A stretch of 64,000 bases of DNA from Pseudomonas sp. CBZ-4 (GCF_000346755.1 NZ_ANNV01000106.1:42646-106645); one strand, 5' to 3'. Numbered from the stretch's first letter, positions 35,494-46,247 are shown. Notes: a model not told the origin generated them from the letters alone. Numbers and translations are program-made.

Positions 35494-37173
35494 ATGAGCA
35501 TGCTCAAAGACCCGTCTTCGAAGTACCGCGCGTTCCCGACCATCGACATCCCGGATCGCACCTGGCCTTCGAAAACCATCACCACCGCGCCGATCTGGTG
35601 CAGCTCCGACCTGCGTGATGGCAACCAGTCGCTGATCGAGCCGATGGACGCCGCGAAGAAGCTGCGTTTCTGGAAGACCCTGGTGTCGGTAGGTGTGAAG
35701 GAAATCGAAGCGTCGTTCCCGGCCGCGTCGCAAACCGACTTTGACTTCGTGCGCACCCTGATCGAAGACAACCACATCCCCGCGGACACCACCATCCAGG
35801 TGCTGACCCAGGGCCGTGAAGACTTGATCGCGCGCACCTTTGAATCCCTGCGCGGTGCGAAAAAGGCCATCGTGCACTTGTACAACGCCACTTCGCCGTC
35901 GTTCCGCCGCATCGTGTTCAACCAGGACAAGGACGGCATCAAGGCCATCGCGGTCAACGCGGCCAAGCTGTTCGTCAAATATGCCGCCCAGCAGCCAGAG
36001 ACCCAGTGGACCTTCGAATATTCCCCGGAGACCTTCAGCGCCACTGAGCTGGAGTTCGCCAAGGAAGTCTGTGACGCGGTGATCGAGGTGTGGAACCCGA
36101 CGCCTGAGCACAAGATGATCCTCAACCTGCCAGCCACGGTTGAATGCGCCACGCCGAACATCTATGCCGACCAGATCGAGTGGTTCGGTCGCCATATCAA
36201 CCGTCGTGACAGCGTGATCATCAGCCTGCACACCCACAACGACCGTGGCACCGGCGTAGCCGCCACCGAGCTGGGCCTGATGGCCGGCGCCGACCGTGTC
36301 GAAGGTTGCCTGTTCGGCAACGGCGAGCGTACCGGTAACGTCGACCTGGTCACCGTGGCACTGAACATGTACACCCAGGGCCTCGACCCGCAGCTGGACT
36401 TCTCCGATATCGACGGCGTGCGCAAAGTCGTCGAAGAGTGCAACCAGATCCAGGTGCACCCGCGTCACCCGTACGTGGGCGACCTGGTGCACACCGCCTT
36501 CTCCGGCTCCCACCAGGACGCGATCCGCAAGGGCTTCGCCCAGCAGAAAGACGACGCCCTGTGGGAAGTGCCGTACTTGCCAATCGACCCGGCCGACATC
36601 GGCCGCAGTTACGAAGCGGTGATCCGTGTGAACAGCCAGTCGGGCAAAGGCGGCATCGCCTACCTGCTGGAGCAGGAATACGACATCAGCTTGCCGCGCC
36701 GCATGCAGATCGAGTTCAGCCAGGTGGTCCAGGCCGAAACCGACCGCGTGGGCCTGGAGATGACCGCGCCACAGATCTACGCCTTGCTGCAGCGTGAATA
36801 CCTGCAAGCCAACACCCCGTACGCGCTGGTCAGCCATCGTCTGCAGGAAGAGAACGGCAACAGCAGCGTGGAAGTGGAAGTGTCGGGCAAGGGCCAGGGC
36901 GAGACCAACCTGCGCTGGCAGGGCAAGGGCTACGGCACCCTGGAAGCGCTGGTCGCTGCCTTGCCGATCAAGGTCGAGATCATGGACTACAACGAACACG
37001 CAATCGGCGCCGGCACCAATGCCAAGGCGGCGGCCTACATTGAACTGCGTGTGAACGGTGAACGTCCGGTGCATGGCGTGGGCATTGATGAAAACATCAC
37101 CACGGCCAGTTTCAAGGCGGTGTTCAGTGCGCTGAACCGTTCGTTGAGCCAGTTGGAAGCGAAAGCGGCGTAA
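35494..37173 (+). CDS. leuA: 2-isopropylmalate synthase
   Basis: A 559-residue enzyme of the long LeuA type that condenses acetyl-CoA with 2-ketoisovalerate, the first step of leucine synthesis. The TIM barrel (about 30-320) has the metal and substrate motifs [30 protein letters not shown] and [18 protein letters not shown]. The C-terminal LeuA regulatory domain (about 430-555; [17 protein letters not shown]) gives leucine feedback inhibition. AAAGGA lies seven bases before the ATG at 35494. It is a single-gene unit ending in a strong terminator, with a possible leader ORF upstream. Confidence 0.98.
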   Translation: MSMLKDPSSKYRAFPTIDIPDRTWPSKTITTAPIWCSSDLRDGNQSLIEPMDAAKKLRFWKTLVSVGVKEIEASFPAASQTDFDFVRTLIEDNHIPADTTIQVLTQGREDLIARTFESLRGAKKAIVHLYNATSPSFRRIVFNQDKDGIKAIAVNAAKLFVKYAAQQPETQWTFEYSPETFSATELEFAKEVCDAVIEVWNPTPEHKMILNLPATVECATPNIYADQIEWFGRHINRRDSVIISLHTHNDRGTGVAATELGLMAGADRVEGCLFGNGERTGNVDLVTVALNMYTQGLDPQLDFSDIDGVRKVVEECNQIQVHPRHPYVGDLVHTAFSGSHQDAIRKGFAQQKDDALWEVPYLPIDPADIGRSYEAVIRVNSQSGKGGIAYLLEQEYDISLPRRMQIEFSQVVQAETDRVGLEMTAPQIYALLQREYLQANTPYALVSHRLQEENGNSSVEVEVSGKGQGETNLRWQGKGYGTLEALVAALPIKVEIMDYNEHAIGAGTNAKAAAYIELRVNGERPVHGVGIDENITTASFKAVFSALNRSLSQLEAKAA

Positions 37174-37189
37174 GCGGCTGCTGGAATGG

Positions 37190-37226
37190 AAAAGGCCCCT
37201 GGGTGTGAATCCAGGGGCCTTTTTTG
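37190..37226 (+). terminator. leuA terminator
   Basis: AAAAGGCCCCTGG pairs with CCAGGGGCCTTTT across an 8-base loop and is followed by a T run, 16 bases after the leuA stop. Confidence 0.93.
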
Positions 37227-37242
37227 TTGGCTGTGAGGGCCT

Positions 37243-37320
37243 CATCGCGGGCAAGCCCGCTCCCACAGTTGAACGTGTTCACAAATCAAAATGTGGGAGC
37301 GGGCTTGCCCGCGATAGCGG
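37243..37320. repeat. Outward-facing REP doublet
   Basis: A minus-oriented REP (37243-37266) and a plus-oriented REP (37293-37320, GTGGGAGCGGGCTTGCCCGC) flank a 26-base spacer with TTCACAAATCAAAAT, almost the same spacer as at 22275-22301. It lies between the leuA terminator and the convergent amidase gene. Confidence 0.85.
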
Positions 37321-37324
37321 TGTG

Positions 37325-38116
37325 TCAGACAAACTGAAAAGTATCGGCATCCAGATTCGCCGGGAATCGGGTGCGATACGCCGCCAGTTCCGCCGCATTC
37401 AGGCACACCTGGAACACGCCATCCGCTTCCCCCGCACTGAGCAAGGTCTCACCCTGGAAATCCAACACCTGGCTGTCCCCGGTGTAGGCAAAGCCCTTGC
37501 CATCCGTGCCCACCCGATTCACCGCCGCCACGTAACACAGGTTCTCGATGGCCCGCGCCGGCAACAGGCGGTTCCAATGCAAACGCCGTGCGCCGGGCCA
37601 GTTGGCGGTGTACAGCAGCAGGTCCGTGTCCTGGGCATCGCGGCTCCACACCGGGAAGCGCAGGTCGTAGCAAATCAGCGGGCGAATGCGCCAGCCCTTC
37701 AACTCGAACTGCACCTGACGCTCGCCCGGCGTGTAGTGATTGTGCTCGCCGGCCATGCGGAACAGGTGGCGCTTGTCGTAGTGCCACACCTCGCCGTCCG
37801 GGCGTGCCCACAGCAAGCGGTTGCGGTGGCTGCCATCGGCGGCCTCGATAATCACGCTGCCGGTAATCACGGCGTTGTATTTTTTCGCCTGGGCCTGGAG
37901 CCAGTGATGGGTCGGACCGTGCTCCGGTTCGGCCAAGACAGCGGACTCCATGGAGAAACCGGTGGTGAACATCTCCGGCAAGACGATCAGGTCGGCGCCC
38001 CTGGCCTGTTCCAGCAACAGCTCGAAGTGTTCCAGGTTGGCCTGGCGGTCATGCCAGGCCAGGGTGGTCTGGATCAGGGCGATGTTCAGGTCCGGCAGTG
38101 CACTTAGATCACGCAT
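37325..38116 (-). CDS. yafV: Nitrilase-superfamily omega-amidase (YafV/Nit2-like)
   Basis: A 263-residue carbon-nitrogen hydrolase with the complete Glu-Lys-Cys triad: E48 (VLPEMFTTGFS), K115 (YDKRHLFRMAGE) and C149 (LICYDLRFP). The FRMAGEH and YDLRFPVWSRD stretches resemble Nit2/YafV omega-amidases, which hydrolyse 2-oxoglutaramate or 2-oxosuccinamate. Its start overlaps the end of the upstream aminotransferase gene by 13 bases, so both proteins are probably made together. The pairing suggests removal of the keto-acid amide formed when glutamine is the amino donor in methionine salvage. Confidence 0.9.
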   Translation of the reverse strand: MRDLSALPDLNIALIQTTLAWHDRQANLEHFELLLEQARGADLIVLPEMFTTGFSMESAVLAEPEHGPTHHWLQAQAKKYNAVITGSVIIEAADGSHRNRLLWARPDGEVWHYDKRHLFRMAGEHNHYTPGERQVQFELKGWRIRPLICYDLRFPVWSRDAQDTDLLLYTANWPGARRLHWNRLLPARAIENLCYVAAVNRVGTDGKGFAYTGDSQVLDFQGETLLSAGEADGVFQVCLNAAELAAYRTRFPANLDADTFQFV

Positions 38117-39252
38117 AGCTTTTCAGCTGCTTGGCGCAGCGTCTCCTCGCGTTTGGCAAAGCACAGGCGCACCAGGCGCTGGCCTTGCGGTGGGTTCTGG
38201 TAGAACACCGAGACCGGGATCGTCGCCACGCCGTGTTCGCGGGTCATCCACAGGGACATGGCGACGTCATCCAGGTCCGGGCGGATCTGTGAGTAATCCA
38301 CCAGTTGGAAGTAGGTGCCGGCCACGCGACTAAAGCTGAAACGCGACGGCGCCAGCAAGTCGCAGAACAGGTCACGCTTGGCCTGGTAGAACGCCGGCAG
38401 TTCCTCGACATGTTCCGGGTGCTCGACCATGAAGTCAGCCAGGGCGAACTGCAACGGCGTCACGCCGCAAAAGTTGACGTACTGGTGCACCTTGCGCAGT
38501 TCGGCCGTAAGGGCCGGTGGCGCAACCACGTAGCCGGTTTTCCAGCCGGTGACGTGGTAGGTCTTGCCGAAGGAGCTGACCACGAAGGCGCGCGCGTACA
38601 ACTCTTCGTGGGCCAGCACGCTGACGTGAGGCACACCGTCGAACACCAGGTGTTCGTAGACCTCATCGCTGACCAGGTAGATATCGCGGTCGCGGATCAA
38701 TTCGGCCAACTGGTCCAGCTCGGCGCGGCTGATCAGGGCGCCTGTGGGGTTGTGTGGGGTGTTGAGGATGATCATGCGTGTACGCGGCGACAGCGCCGCC
38801 TTGATCCGCTCAAAATCCAGCGCAAAGCCTTGCAGGCTCAACTGCACATGCACACAACGACCACCGGCCAGCTCGACCGAGGGCTCATAGCTGTCGTAGC
38901 AAGGGTCGAAGACGATGACTTCATCACCACTGCGGATCACCGCCTGGATGGCGCAGAAGATCGCGGCGGTGGCGCCGGGTGTGATGGTCACTTCGCTGTC
39001 GGCATTCACGGTGGCGCCATAGCTGCGGGCGATCTTGGCTGCCACTTGCTGGCGCAGGGCCGGCAGGCCGGTCATCGGCGAATATTGGTTGTGCCCGCTG
39101 GCAACGTGCTTGCCCACTGCATCGAGCAAGCCTTGGGGGCCGTTGAAGTCGGGGAAGCCCTGGGACAGGTTGAGCGCGCCCGTCTCGGCAGCGAGTTGCG
39201 ACATGGTGGTGAAAATGGTCGTGCCGACATTCGGCAGCTTGCTGGTGATCAT
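38104..39252 (-). CDS. ybdL: Methionine aminotransferase (YbdL-like, PLP)
   Basis: A 382-residue fold-type I aminotransferase. Key parts are LSQGFPDFNGP and NQYSPMTGLPALR at the N-terminus, the NTPHNPTGA loop, the D and Y residues in VSDEVYEHL and the PLP lysine K230 in SSFGKTYHVTGWKTGY. This subgroup (YbdL, KAT-like) transaminates methionine and other hydrophobic amino acids. The ATG at 39252 has AAGGGGGG upstream; an extended reading from 39294 has no support. It precedes and overlaps the omega-amidase gene. Substrate preference is inferred from the subgroup and the operon partner. Confidence 0.92.
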   Translation of the reverse strand: MITSKLPNVGTTIFTTMSQLAAETGALNLSQGFPDFNGPQGLLDAVGKHVASGHNQYSPMTGLPALRQQVAAKIARSYGATVNADSEVTITPGATAAIFCAIQAVIRSGDEVIVFDPCYDSYEPSVELAGGRCVHVQLSLQGFALDFERIKAALSPRTRMIILNTPHNPTGALISRAELDQLAELIRDRDIYLVSDEVYEHLVFDGVPHVSVLAHEELYARAFVVSSFGKTYHVTGWKTGYVVAPPALTAELRKVHQYVNFCGVTPLQFALADFMVEHPEHVEELPAFYQAKRDLFCDLLAPSRFSFSRVAGTYFQLVDYSQIRPDLDDVAMSLWMTREHGVATIPVSVFYQNPPQGQRLVRLCFAKREETLRQAAEKLCVI

Positions 39253-39273
39253 GGGAGCCCCCCTTCGGGTGAG

Positions 39274-39386
39274 GCTGCAAGTTTTAAGCTGCAAGCTGCA
39301 AGCAGGTCAAGCGACAAACCATCAGGCACAAAAAAGGGCTCCAAAGGAGCCCTCTCTTGCAGCTTGTAGCTTACAACCTGAAGCTG
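39274..39386. repeat. Diverged inverted repeat of GCTGCAAG units around a terminator
   Basis: GCTGCAAG-type units at 39274-39304 (GCTGCAAGTTTTAAGCTGCA and further copies) face CTTGCAGCTTGTAGCTTACA at 39356-39386, flanking the hairpin at 39329-39353. This looks like a small dispersed intergenic element. Confidence 0.5.
39329..39353 (-). terminator. Terminator of the der operon
   Basis: AGGGCTCC (39335-39342) and GGAGCCCT (39346-39353) with an AAA loop; on the minus strand the hairpin is followed by a run of T. It lies 37 bases past the der stop codon. Confidence 0.88.
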
Positions 39387-39389
39387 CCG

Positions 39390-40859
39390 TTACTTCTTAT
39401 CCCGGCGCTTCTTGTCGGCCTTCTTGTGGTGAGTCATCAAACGACGCTTCTTGTTCACCTGACGGTCGGTCAAGGTGTTCTTGTTGCCTTCGTACGGGTT
39501 ATCACCACCCTTGAACTCGATACGGATCGGCGTACCGACCAGTTTCAAGACACGACGGTAGGTGTTTTCCAGGTAACGCACGTAGGACTTCGGCACCTTC
39601 TCGATCTGGTTACCGTGGATCACGATAATCGGCGGGTTGGCACCACCCAAGTGGGCGTAACGCAGTTTGATCCGGCGGTTGTTGACCATCGGCGGCGCGT
39701 GCTCGCCTACCGCGTCTTCCAGGATCTGGGTGAGGCGGTTGGTCGGCCAGCGGGTGACCGCGGACTTGAACGAGTTCTGTACGGATGCGTAGAGGTTGCC
39801 CACGCCAGTACCGTGCAGTGCCGAGATAAAGTGGATATCGGCGAACTCGACGAAGAACAGGCGACGTTGCAGCTCGATCTTCACGAAATCGCGCTCGCTC
39901 GGCGTCATGCCGTCCCACTTGTTGATCGCGATCACCAGGGCGCGACCGGCTTCCAGGGCAAAGCCCAGCAGGTTCAGGTCGTGGTCCACCACGCCTTCGC
40001 GGGCGTCCATCACAAAGATCACCACGTTGGCGTCTTTGATCGCTTGCAGGGTTTTCACCACCGAGAACTTTTCAACTTCCTCGTGGATCTTGCCGCGCTT
40101 GCGCACACCGGCGGTGTCGATCAGCGTGTACTTTTCCTCGTTGCGTTCGAACGGGATGTAGATGCTGTCGCGGGTGGTGCCGGGTTGGTCATAAACGATT
40201 ACCCGGTCTTCACCGAGCATGCGGTTGACCAGGGTCGACTTGCCCACGTTAGGGCGGCCGATGATGGCGATCTTGATACCGTCTTTTTCGCTCGGACCAG
40301 GAATGCGCTTGGCTTCCTCGCCTTCGGCGACGATCTCTTCTTCACCCTCTTCTTCCTCGACATCATCCTTGGGGAAATCGCGCAGGGCGATTTCCAGCAT
40401 CTGGGTGATACCACGACCGTGGGCACCGGCGACCGGAATCGCATCGCCCAGGCCCATCGGGCTGAATTCGGCACGGGCCGCTTCAGGATCGATGTTGTCG
40501 ATCTTGTTCGCGACCAGGTAGGAACGCTTGTTGCGCTTGCGCAGGTGCTCGCCAATCATTTGGTCAGCAGCGGTGTAGCCCGCACGGGCGTCCACCAGGA
40601 ACAACACGACATCGGCTTCTTCAATGGCGAGCAGCGACTGCTCGGCCATTTTTTCGTCCATGCCATGTTCGTCACCGGAGATACCACCGGTGTCGACAAT
40701 AATGTAGGAGCGCCCTTGCCACTTTGCCTCACCGTATTGGCGATCACGGGTCAGACCGGACAAGTCGCCAACGATGGCGTCACGAGTCCTGGTCAGGCGG
40801 TTGAACAAGGTGGACTTGCCGACGTTAGGTCGGCCCACCAGGGCGATTACGGGAACCAT
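39390..40859 (-). CDS. der: Ribosome-assembly GTPase Der (EngA)
   Basis: A 489-residue GTPase with two tandem G domains: the first P-loop [15 protein letters not shown] near residue 5-19, the second [17 protein letters not shown] near 199-215, joined by an acidic linker ([15 protein letters not shown]), and a C-terminal KH-like domain with a very basic tail ([20 protein letters not shown]). It acts in 50S subunit maturation. The ATG at 40859 has GGAG six bases upstream; the GTG at 40871 lies over that ribosome site. It is the last gene of the pilW-to-der run and has two hairpins in front of it. Confidence 0.98.
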   Translation of the reverse strand: MVPVIALVGRPNVGKSTLFNRLTRTRDAIVGDLSGLTRDRQYGEAKWQGRSYIIVDTGGISGDEHGMDEKMAEQSLLAIEEADVVLFLVDARAGYTAADQMIGEHLRKRNKRSYLVANKIDNIDPEAARAEFSPMGLGDAIPVAGAHGRGITQMLEIALRDFPKDDVEEEEGEEEIVAEGEEAKRIPGPSEKDGIKIAIIGRPNVGKSTLVNRMLGEDRVIVYDQPGTTRDSIYIPFERNEEKYTLIDTAGVRKRGKIHEEVEKFSVVKTLQAIKDANVVIFVMDAREGVVDHDLNLLGFALEAGRALVIAINKWDGMTPSERDFVKIELQRRLFFVEFADIHFISALHGTGVGNLYASVQNSFKSAVTRWPTNRLTQILEDAVGEHAPPMVNNRRIKLRYAHLGGANPPIIVIHGNQIEKVPKSYVRYLENTYRRVLKLVGTPIRIEFKGGDNPYEGNKNTLTDRQVNKKRRLMTHHKKADKKRRDKK

Positions 40860-40891
40860 GCGGCTCTCCACTTCGTTATTTCAGAAAATAC

Positions 40892-40915
40892 AAAAGCCGC
40901 TGCAAGGCAGCGGCT
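40892..40915 (-). terminator. Hairpin between bamB and der (der-proximal)
   Basis: AGCCGCTG and CAGCGGCT form an 8-bp stem with a 5-base loop; on the minus strand it continues into TTTTG, a plausible partial terminator inside the operon. Confidence 0.6.
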
Positions 40916-40947
40916 GGTGCTCGGGGCAGCATCGTCAGATGCCGCAT

Positions 40948-40965
40948 GCCCCGCCGAAGCGGGGC
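40948..40965 (-). terminator. Hairpin between bamB and der (bamB-proximal)
   Basis: GCCCCGC and GCGGGGC form a 7-bp GC stem with a CGAA loop. No T tract follows, so it is more likely an mRNA-stability or processing hairpin. Confidence 0.45.
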
Positions 40966-40993
40966 CGCCTGGGTGTTACCCCAAGCATAGTTC

Positions 40994-42136
40994 TTACTTG
41001 ATGGTCAGGGCTTCCAGCTTGCCGCTGTTGCCAAACACATAAAGCATGTTACCCACGACCAGCGGACGAGCACGCAGGCCGTCGCTGTCGATACGCTCGC
41101 GACCGACAAAGCGACCGTCCACCTGGCTCAGCAGGTGCAGGTAGCCTTCGAAGTCGCCAACCGCGACGTAGCTGGAGAAGACTTCCGGTGCCGACAGTTG
41201 ACGGCGGGCCAGGGAGTCGTTGCTCCACAGTGCAGTGGTGGAACGCTCGTCGACACTTTCAACGGTGCCGGACGCCAGGCTTACGTAGACGCTGCCAAAC
41301 CCTTGGGCGACACCGGCGTAGCTGGAAGCATCACGCTGCCAGTTCACACGACCGCTCTGCAGGTCCAGCGCCGCGACACGGCCCTGGTAAGTGGCGACGT
41401 AGAGGGTTTCACCCGACAGCAGCAAGCCACCGTCAATGTCCACTACGCGATCCAGTTCGGAACGACCTTGCGGGATAGCCACACGGGTTTCCCAGGCCGG
41501 CACGCCGTTCTGGGTATCAAGGGCGACTACTTTACCGGTGGACAAGCCTGCAACGGCCAGATTGTTGGTCACAACCGGACCACTGGTACCGCGCAGGGTC
41601 AGCACCGCAGGGGTGCTGTCGTACAACCAGCGCTGCTCGCCGGTGCTGGCGTCGAGGCCGATCACACGGTCGTCCTGGGTTTGCACCACGACGATATCGC
41701 CGTTGGTGGCAGGCGGTGCGAGGACTTCACTGGTCACGCGAGCGCGCCATTTCTCTTCACCGGTGCTGGAATCCAGGGCCACGACTTCGCCTTTCAGCGT
41801 GCCGAGCATGACCATGCCGTAACCCACGCCGACGGCGCCGGATACAGGCAACTCAAGGTCTTTCTTCCACTTCACGTCACCGTTCATGCGATCCATCGAG
41901 ATCACAACGCCGGTCACGTCAGCGGCCACAATGTTGTCACCGTCGATTGCCGGTACCAACATGTTGTAGGTGTCACCCTGGCCGTCACCGATGGAGCGGC
42001 TCCACTGCTTCTGCAGGACCACTTCTTCCTTGAAGCTGGTCAGCTCCGCAGGCGGCAGTTCTTTTTTACTGTTGCTGCTGCAACCCGCGGCCAGAACGGC
42101 CAGAGCCAGCAATGCTGCATGTTTCCAACGGATCAC
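40994..42136 (-). CDS. bamB: Outer-membrane assembly lipoprotein BamB
   Basis: A 380-residue lipoprotein of the BAM complex with a lipobox (LAVLAAGC) and an eight-bladed PQQ-type beta-propeller (repeats such as GTLKGEVVALDSSTGEEKWRARV). It supports insertion of outer-membrane proteins. The GTG at 42136 is preferred: AAAGGGG ends nine bases before it, while the alternative ATG at 42145 touches that site directly. With the ATG the protein would be three residues longer and its start would overlap the yfgM end by eight bases; with the GTG it begins one base after the yfgM stop. Co-transcribed with yfgM and hisS. Confidence 0.95.
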   Translation of the reverse strand: MIRWKHAALLALAVLAAGCSSNSKKELPPAELTSFKEEVVLQKQWSRSIGDGQGDTYNMLVPAIDGDNIVAADVTGVVISMDRMNGDVKWKKDLELPVSGAVGVGYGMVMLGTLKGEVVALDSSTGEEKWRARVTSEVLAPPATNGDIVVVQTQDDRVIGLDASTGEQRWLYDSTPAVLTLRGTSGPVVTNNLAVAGLSTGKVVALDTQNGVPAWETRVAIPQGRSELDRVVDIDGGLLLSGETLYVATYQGRVAALDLQSGRVNWQRDASSYAGVAQGFGSVYVSLASGTVESVDERSTTALWSNDSLARRQLSAPEVFSSYVAVGDFEGYLHLLSQVDGRFVGRERIDSDGLRARPLVVGNMLYVFGNSGKLEALTIK

Positions 42137-42137
42137 G

Positions 42138-42779
42138 TCACGCATCCCCTTTGGCCAAGTCGTCCAGCTTGATTTGTAAGCCACCGACCGCCGCTTCATC
42201 AGACAGCGCCGCCTTGGCTTTTTGGTACGCAGCATTAGCTTCGTCGGTACGACCCAATTGGACCAACAGGTCGCCCTTGAGCTCTTCGCGAGTGGCTACA
42301 AATGCCTTGTCAGCATCGCCTTCGAGCAGTTTGAGTGCTTCGTCGGCCTTGTTCTGTGCCGCCAGTACCTGAGCCAGGCGCTGACGTGCGATTTCACCCA
42401 GGGTCGGGTTCTTCGGCTTGTCGGCGATGGCCTTCAGCTCGGAGGCGGCGTCATCCAGCTTGCCGGTATCGACCGCGACTTTCGCGACGAAGAGGCTGCC
42501 GTATTGGGCGTAGGTGCTACCGCCAAATTCGTTTTTCAGCTTGCCGGCCAGGTCTGCAACCTGCGCAGGGTCGGGCTTGCCGTCCGGCGTCAGGGTGGTT
42601 TCCAGCAATTGCTGATAGAGGATCGAGGCGCCCTGGGATTGGTTGGCCTGATACTTGTGCCAGGCTTGCCAGCCGAACACCACCACTAAAGCCAGCAGAC
42701 CGCCAGTAACCAGGGGCTTGCCGTTACGCTGCCACCAGTCCTTGAACTCGGCCAGTTGATCATCATCAGAACTCGACAC
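42138..42779 (-). CDS. yfgM: YfgM-family membrane-anchored TPR protein
   Basis: A 213-residue protein with a short cytosolic start, one membrane segment (about 22-38, PLVTGGLLALVVVFGWQAW) and a periplasmic tetratricopeptide-like helical domain. YfgM works with the SecYEG-associated chaperone PpiD and holds periplasmic clients. The GTG at 42779 has AAGGAG seven bases upstream and is followed by the acidic SSSDDD opening. It lies between hisS and bamB in the conserved order. Confidence 0.94.
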   Translation of the reverse strand: MSSSDDDQLAEFKDWWQRNGKPLVTGGLLALVVVFGWQAWHKYQANQSQGASILYQQLLETTLTPDGKPDPAQVADLAGKLKNEFGGSTYAQYGSLFVAKVAVDTGKLDDAASELKAIADKPKNPTLGEIARQRLAQVLAAQNKADEALKLLEGDADKAFVATREELKGDLLVQLGRTDEANAAYQKAKAALSDEAAVGGLQIKLDDLAKGDA

Positions 42780-42820
42780 CCCAATACTCCTTAATCGCTA
42801 AATTCGGCTGTTCGACAGCT

Positions 42821-44110
42821 TCAACCCTGCACGACGCAGGTGGCCAAGTGCGCAGCGAGCGCATCAAAGGCAATGTTCTGTTGCTCGCCCTGGCCACGCA
42901 GGGGTTTGAAACCTATCACTTGCTGGGCCAGTTCGTCATCGCCGAGGATCAGTGCATACAGCGCACCGCTCTTGTCGGCCTTCTTGAACTGGCTCTTGAA
43001 GCTGCCGGCGCCGGCATTGACTTGCAGGCGCAGGTTCGGCAGTTGGTCGCGGACCTTTTCGCTCAAGGCCAGGGCAGCCAGCTCGGCGGCCTCGCCAAAG
43101 GCACAGAGGTACACATCCACCTGACGGGAGATTTCTTCCGGGACTTTTTCCAGGGTTTCCAGCAGCAGGATCAGCCGCTCGATGCCCATGGCAAAGCCAA
43201 CGCCAGTGGTCGGCTTGCCGCCCATCTGCTCGACCAGGCCGTCGTAGCGACCACCGGCACACACGGTGCCCTGGGCGCCGAGTTTGTCGGTGACCCACTC
43301 GAACACGGTCTTGCTGTAGTAATCGAGGCCACGCACCAGCTTGGTGTTGATCACGAACGGAATACCGGCCGCATCCAGGCGAGCCTTGAGACCCTCGAAG
43401 TGAATGCGCGACTCGTCGTCCAGGTAGTCGGCCATTTTTGGCGCGTCGACCAGCACGGCTTGGGTATCGGCGTTCTTGGTATCGAGGACACGCAGCGGGT
43501 TGGTTTTCAGACGGCGCTGGCTGTCTTCGTCCAACTTGTCCAGGTGGGCCGACAGGTACTCGACCAGGGCCACTTTGTAGCGGCCGCGGGATTCGCTGGT
43601 GCCCAGGCTGTTGAGTTCAAGCTTGACGGCGTCGCGTATGCCCAGCAGGCCCCACAGGCGCCAGGTCAGCACGATCAGTTCGGCGTCGATGTCCGGACCG
43701 TCGATGTTGAACACTTCCAGGCCGATCTGGTGGAACTGGCGATAACGGCCTTTCTGTGGACGCTCGTGGCGGAACATCGGGCCGATGTACCACAACTTCT
43801 GCGGCTGGCCGGCACCGGTGAGACCATGCTCAAGCACGGCGCGCACGCATGCGGCAGTACCTTCCGGACGCAGGGTCAGGGAGTCGCCGTTGCGATCTTC
43901 AAAGGTGTACATTTCTTTTTCGACGATGTCGGTCACTTCACCGATGGAGCGTTTGAACAGCTCGGTGAACTCGACGATCGGCATGCGGATCTGCTTGTAA
44001 CCGTAGTTATCCAGCAGGCGCGCGACGGTGCTTTCGAAGTAGCGCCACAGCGGCGTCTGCTCCGGCAGGATGTCGTTCATGCCGCGAATGGCTTGCAGAG
44101 ACTTGCTCAC
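42821..44110 (-). CDS. hisS: Histidyl-tRNA synthetase
   Basis: A 429-residue class II synthetase. Motif 2 is [19 protein letters not shown], the histidine-specific stretch is [17 protein letters not shown], and motif 3 is [16 protein letters not shown]; the C-terminal anticodon-binding domain spans about 330-425. The start is the GTG at 44110, preceded by AAGGA; the ATG two bases upstream is followed directly by a stop. It charges tRNA-His and is co-transcribed with ispG and yfgM. Confidence 0.98.
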   Translation of the reverse strand: MSKSLQAIRGMNDILPEQTPLWRYFESTVARLLDNYGYKQIRMPIVEFTELFKRSIGEVTDIVEKEMYTFEDRNGDSLTLRPEGTAACVRAVLEHGLTGAGQPQKLWYIGPMFRHERPQKGRYRQFHQIGLEVFNIDGPDIDAELIVLTWRLWGLLGIRDAVKLELNSLGTSESRGRYKVALVEYLSAHLDKLDEDSQRRLKTNPLRVLDTKNADTQAVLVDAPKMADYLDDESRIHFEGLKARLDAAGIPFVINTKLVRGLDYYSKTVFEWVTDKLGAQGTVCAGGRYDGLVEQMGGKPTTGVGFAMGIERLILLLETLEKVPEEISRQVDVYLCAFGEAAELAALALSEKVRDQLPNLRLQVNAGAGSFKSQFKKADKSGALYALILGDDELAQQVIGFKPLRGQGEQQNIAFDALAAHLATCVVQG

Positions 44111-44133
44111 ATCAAATCCTTAAATTCGTTCAA

Positions 44134-45243
44134 TCAGCCGCGCGCGATCAGCGCTGCGTCAGCCGCGACCTTTTCGGCCGCTTTCTGGCGGATCAGTCTT
44201 TCGAGCTCATCCACCAGATTGTCATTCGTTAACTTCTGCGCCGGCTTGCCGTCGATGTAGATCAGGTTCGGTGTACCGCCGGTCAAGCCCACATGGGCTT
44301 CCTTGGCTTCACCCGGCCCGTTGACCACACAACCGATCACCGCAACATCCAGTGGCACCAGCAGGTCTTCGAGGCGCAATTCCAGGTCGTTCATGGTTTT
44401 CACCACGTCGAAGTTCTGCCGCGAGCAGCTCGGGCAGGCAATGAAATTGATACCACGGGAACGCAAACGCAGGGATTTGAGAATGTCGTAACCGACTTTC
44501 ACTTCCTCTACCGGGTCAGCTGCCAGCGAGATGCGGATAGTATCGCCAATCCCTTCGGCGAGCAGCATACCGAGACCCACCGCAGATTTCACTGTGCCTG
44601 AGCGTAAACCGCCGGCTTCGGTGATACCCAGGTGCAGCGGTTGCACGATTTCCTTGGCCAGCAGGCGGTAGGCCTCCACCGCCATGAACACGTCGGAGGC
44701 CTTTACGCTGACCTTGAAGTCCTGGAAATTCAGGCGTTCGAGGTGTTCAACGTGGCGCAGCGCGGATTCAACCAGCGCCGCCGGGGTAGGCTCGCCGTAT
44801 TTCTTTTGCAGGTCTTTTTCCAGGGAACCGGCGTTGACGCCGATGCGGATTGGAATGCCACGATCACGGGCAGCGTCGACCACGGCGCGCACACGGTCTT
44901 CGCGACCGATGTTGCCCGGGTTGATCCGCAGGCAGTCCACGCCCAACTCGGCTACACGCAAGGCGATCTTGTAGTCGAAGTGGATGTCGGCAACCAACGG
45001 CACCTTGACCAGCTGCTTGATGCGGCCGAAGGCTTCGGCGGCGTCCATGTCCGGCACGGAGACGCGCACGATGTCGACGCCGGCCGCTTCCAGACGGTTG
45101 ATCTGGGCAACGGTGGCGGCCACGTCATTGGTGTCGCTGTTGGTCATGCTCTGCACGGCGATGGGAGCATCGCCACCCACCGGCACGGAGCCGACCCAGA
45201 TTTTGCGCGATACGCGACGTTTGATTGGAGATTCGCCGTGCAT
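44134..45243 (-). CDS. ispG: 4-hydroxy-3-methylbut-2-enyl diphosphate synthase
   Basis: A 369-residue Fe-S enzyme of the MEP isoprenoid pathway converting MEcPP to HMBPP. The N-terminal barrel ([49 protein letters not shown]) precedes the C-terminal cluster domain with ligands in [10 protein letters not shown] and [13 protein letters not shown]. The ATG at 45243 is two bases from the rodZ stop, so translation is coupled. It depends on clusters made by the isc system encoded upstream. Confidence 0.98.
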   Translation of the reverse strand: MHGESPIKRRVSRKIWVGSVPVGGDAPIAVQSMTNSDTNDVAATVAQINRLEAAGVDIVRVSVPDMDAAEAFGRIKQLVKVPLVADIHFDYKIALRVAELGVDCLRINPGNIGREDRVRAVVDAARDRGIPIRIGVNAGSLEKDLQKKYGEPTPAALVESALRHVEHLERLNFQDFKVSVKASDVFMAVEAYRLLAKEIVQPLHLGITEAGGLRSGTVKSAVGLGMLLAEGIGDTIRISLAADPVEEVKVGYDILKSLRLRSRGINFIACPSCSRQNFDVVKTMNDLELRLEDLLVPLDVAVIGCVVNGPGEAKEAHVGLTGGTPNLIYIDGKPAQKLTNDNLVDELERLIRQKAAEKVAADAALIARG

Positions 45244-45245
45244 GA

Positions 45246-46247
45246 CTATTGTCCCAACTTCAGGCGAGCGGTCTCGCCAGTGGTGAACGGCGCCACGTCC
45301 ACAGGCTGGCCGTTGTAGGCCACTTGCGCGCCACGGGCAAAGCCCAGACGCAGCGTCAAAGGAGGCTTGCCGCCTTGGTCGAGCGTATCTCCCTTACGCT
45401 TCAGACCGCTAAACAGCACTTTGCCATTGCCATCGGTGACTTGCGTCCAGCAGTCAGCGACGAAGGTAATCTGCACGCGACCATCGCCGGCGATCAGCGC
45501 TGGGGTGGTCGGCGGGGAAATGGCTGGAGCGGCCGGGGTAGCTGGAGCAGGCGCTTGTACCGGTGCGGCTGGCGTGTGGGCCTGGGCAACGGGGGCAGCC
45601 GGGGTGTGAGCGGCTGCGGCCGGCGTGACTGGCGCTGGCACGGCAGCGGTTGCGGCAGGTGCCACTTCCGGTGCCGGTTGCTCGGCAGTGACCGGCGCTT
45701 CAGGTGCAGCCTGGCCTTCGGCGACCGCCTGGTCTTCCGGCTCGTCCAACGGATGAATCTGCGTGGTGCCGTCGGCGCTTTCGACTTCGACGTGCTCCAT
45801 GGCGTTGCTGGTCAGGTCCTTGGTGCGCTGGGAGGTCTGGTCTTGCCACCAGACAAAACCGCCGCCAATCACGGCGATCAGCAGCAACAGGCTGACAATG
45901 CGCAAAATCGTGTGGGAAACCCGGACAGGCTCTTCAATACGGCCCAGGCCGTGGACATTGCTGCCCTGGGAGTCGGTGCCGGTGAACTGGTCGAACTCCT
46001 GGACCAGTACCGCCTGGTCGATGCCCAGCAACTTGGCATAGGCGCGGATGTAGCCACGGGCGAAGGTATGCCCAGGCAACTTGTCGAACGCGCCGGCTTC
46101 CAGGTTGCCCAGGGACGTAGTGGTCAAATTGAGCTTGAGGGCCACTTCTGCCAGCGACCAACCATTGCTTTCGCGGGCCTGACGCAAGGTGTCGCCTGGG
46201 TTTACGCGATTAGCTGCTACAACTTCCGGGTGCGCCGCTTTCATCAT
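45246..46247 (-). CDS. rodZ: Cell-shape protein RodZ
   Basis: A 333-residue protein with an N-terminal helix-turn-helix domain (about 17-85, [34 protein letters not shown]) that binds MreB in known RodZ, one transmembrane segment (about 113-134), a long Pro/Ala-rich periplasmic linker (about 175-250) and a C-terminal DUF4115 domain (about 255-333). The start ATG-ATG overlaps the pilW stop as ATGATG. It links the MreB cytoskeleton to the wall machinery. Confidence 0.95.
   Translation of the reverse strand: MMKAAHPEVVAANRVNPGDTLRQARESNGWSLAEVALKLNLTTTSLGNLEAGAFDKLPGHTFARGYIRAYAKLLGIDQAVLVQEFDQFTGTDSQGSNVHGLGRIEEPVRVSHTILRIVSLLLLIAVIGGGFVWWQDQTSQRTKDLTSNAMEHVEVESADGTTQIHPLDEPEDQAVAEGQAAPEAPVTAEQPAPEVAPAATAAVPAPVTPAAAAHTPAAPVAQAHTPAAPVQAPAPATPAAPAISPPTTPALIAGDGRVQITFVADCWTQVTDGNGKVLFSGLKRKGDTLDQGGKPPLTLRLGFARGAQVAYNGQPVDVAPFTTGETARLKLGQ

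Noticed and set aside
35275..37266. A 663-codon frame antisense to leuA
   Set aside because: It is the complement of leuA with biased composition and no recognisable domain.
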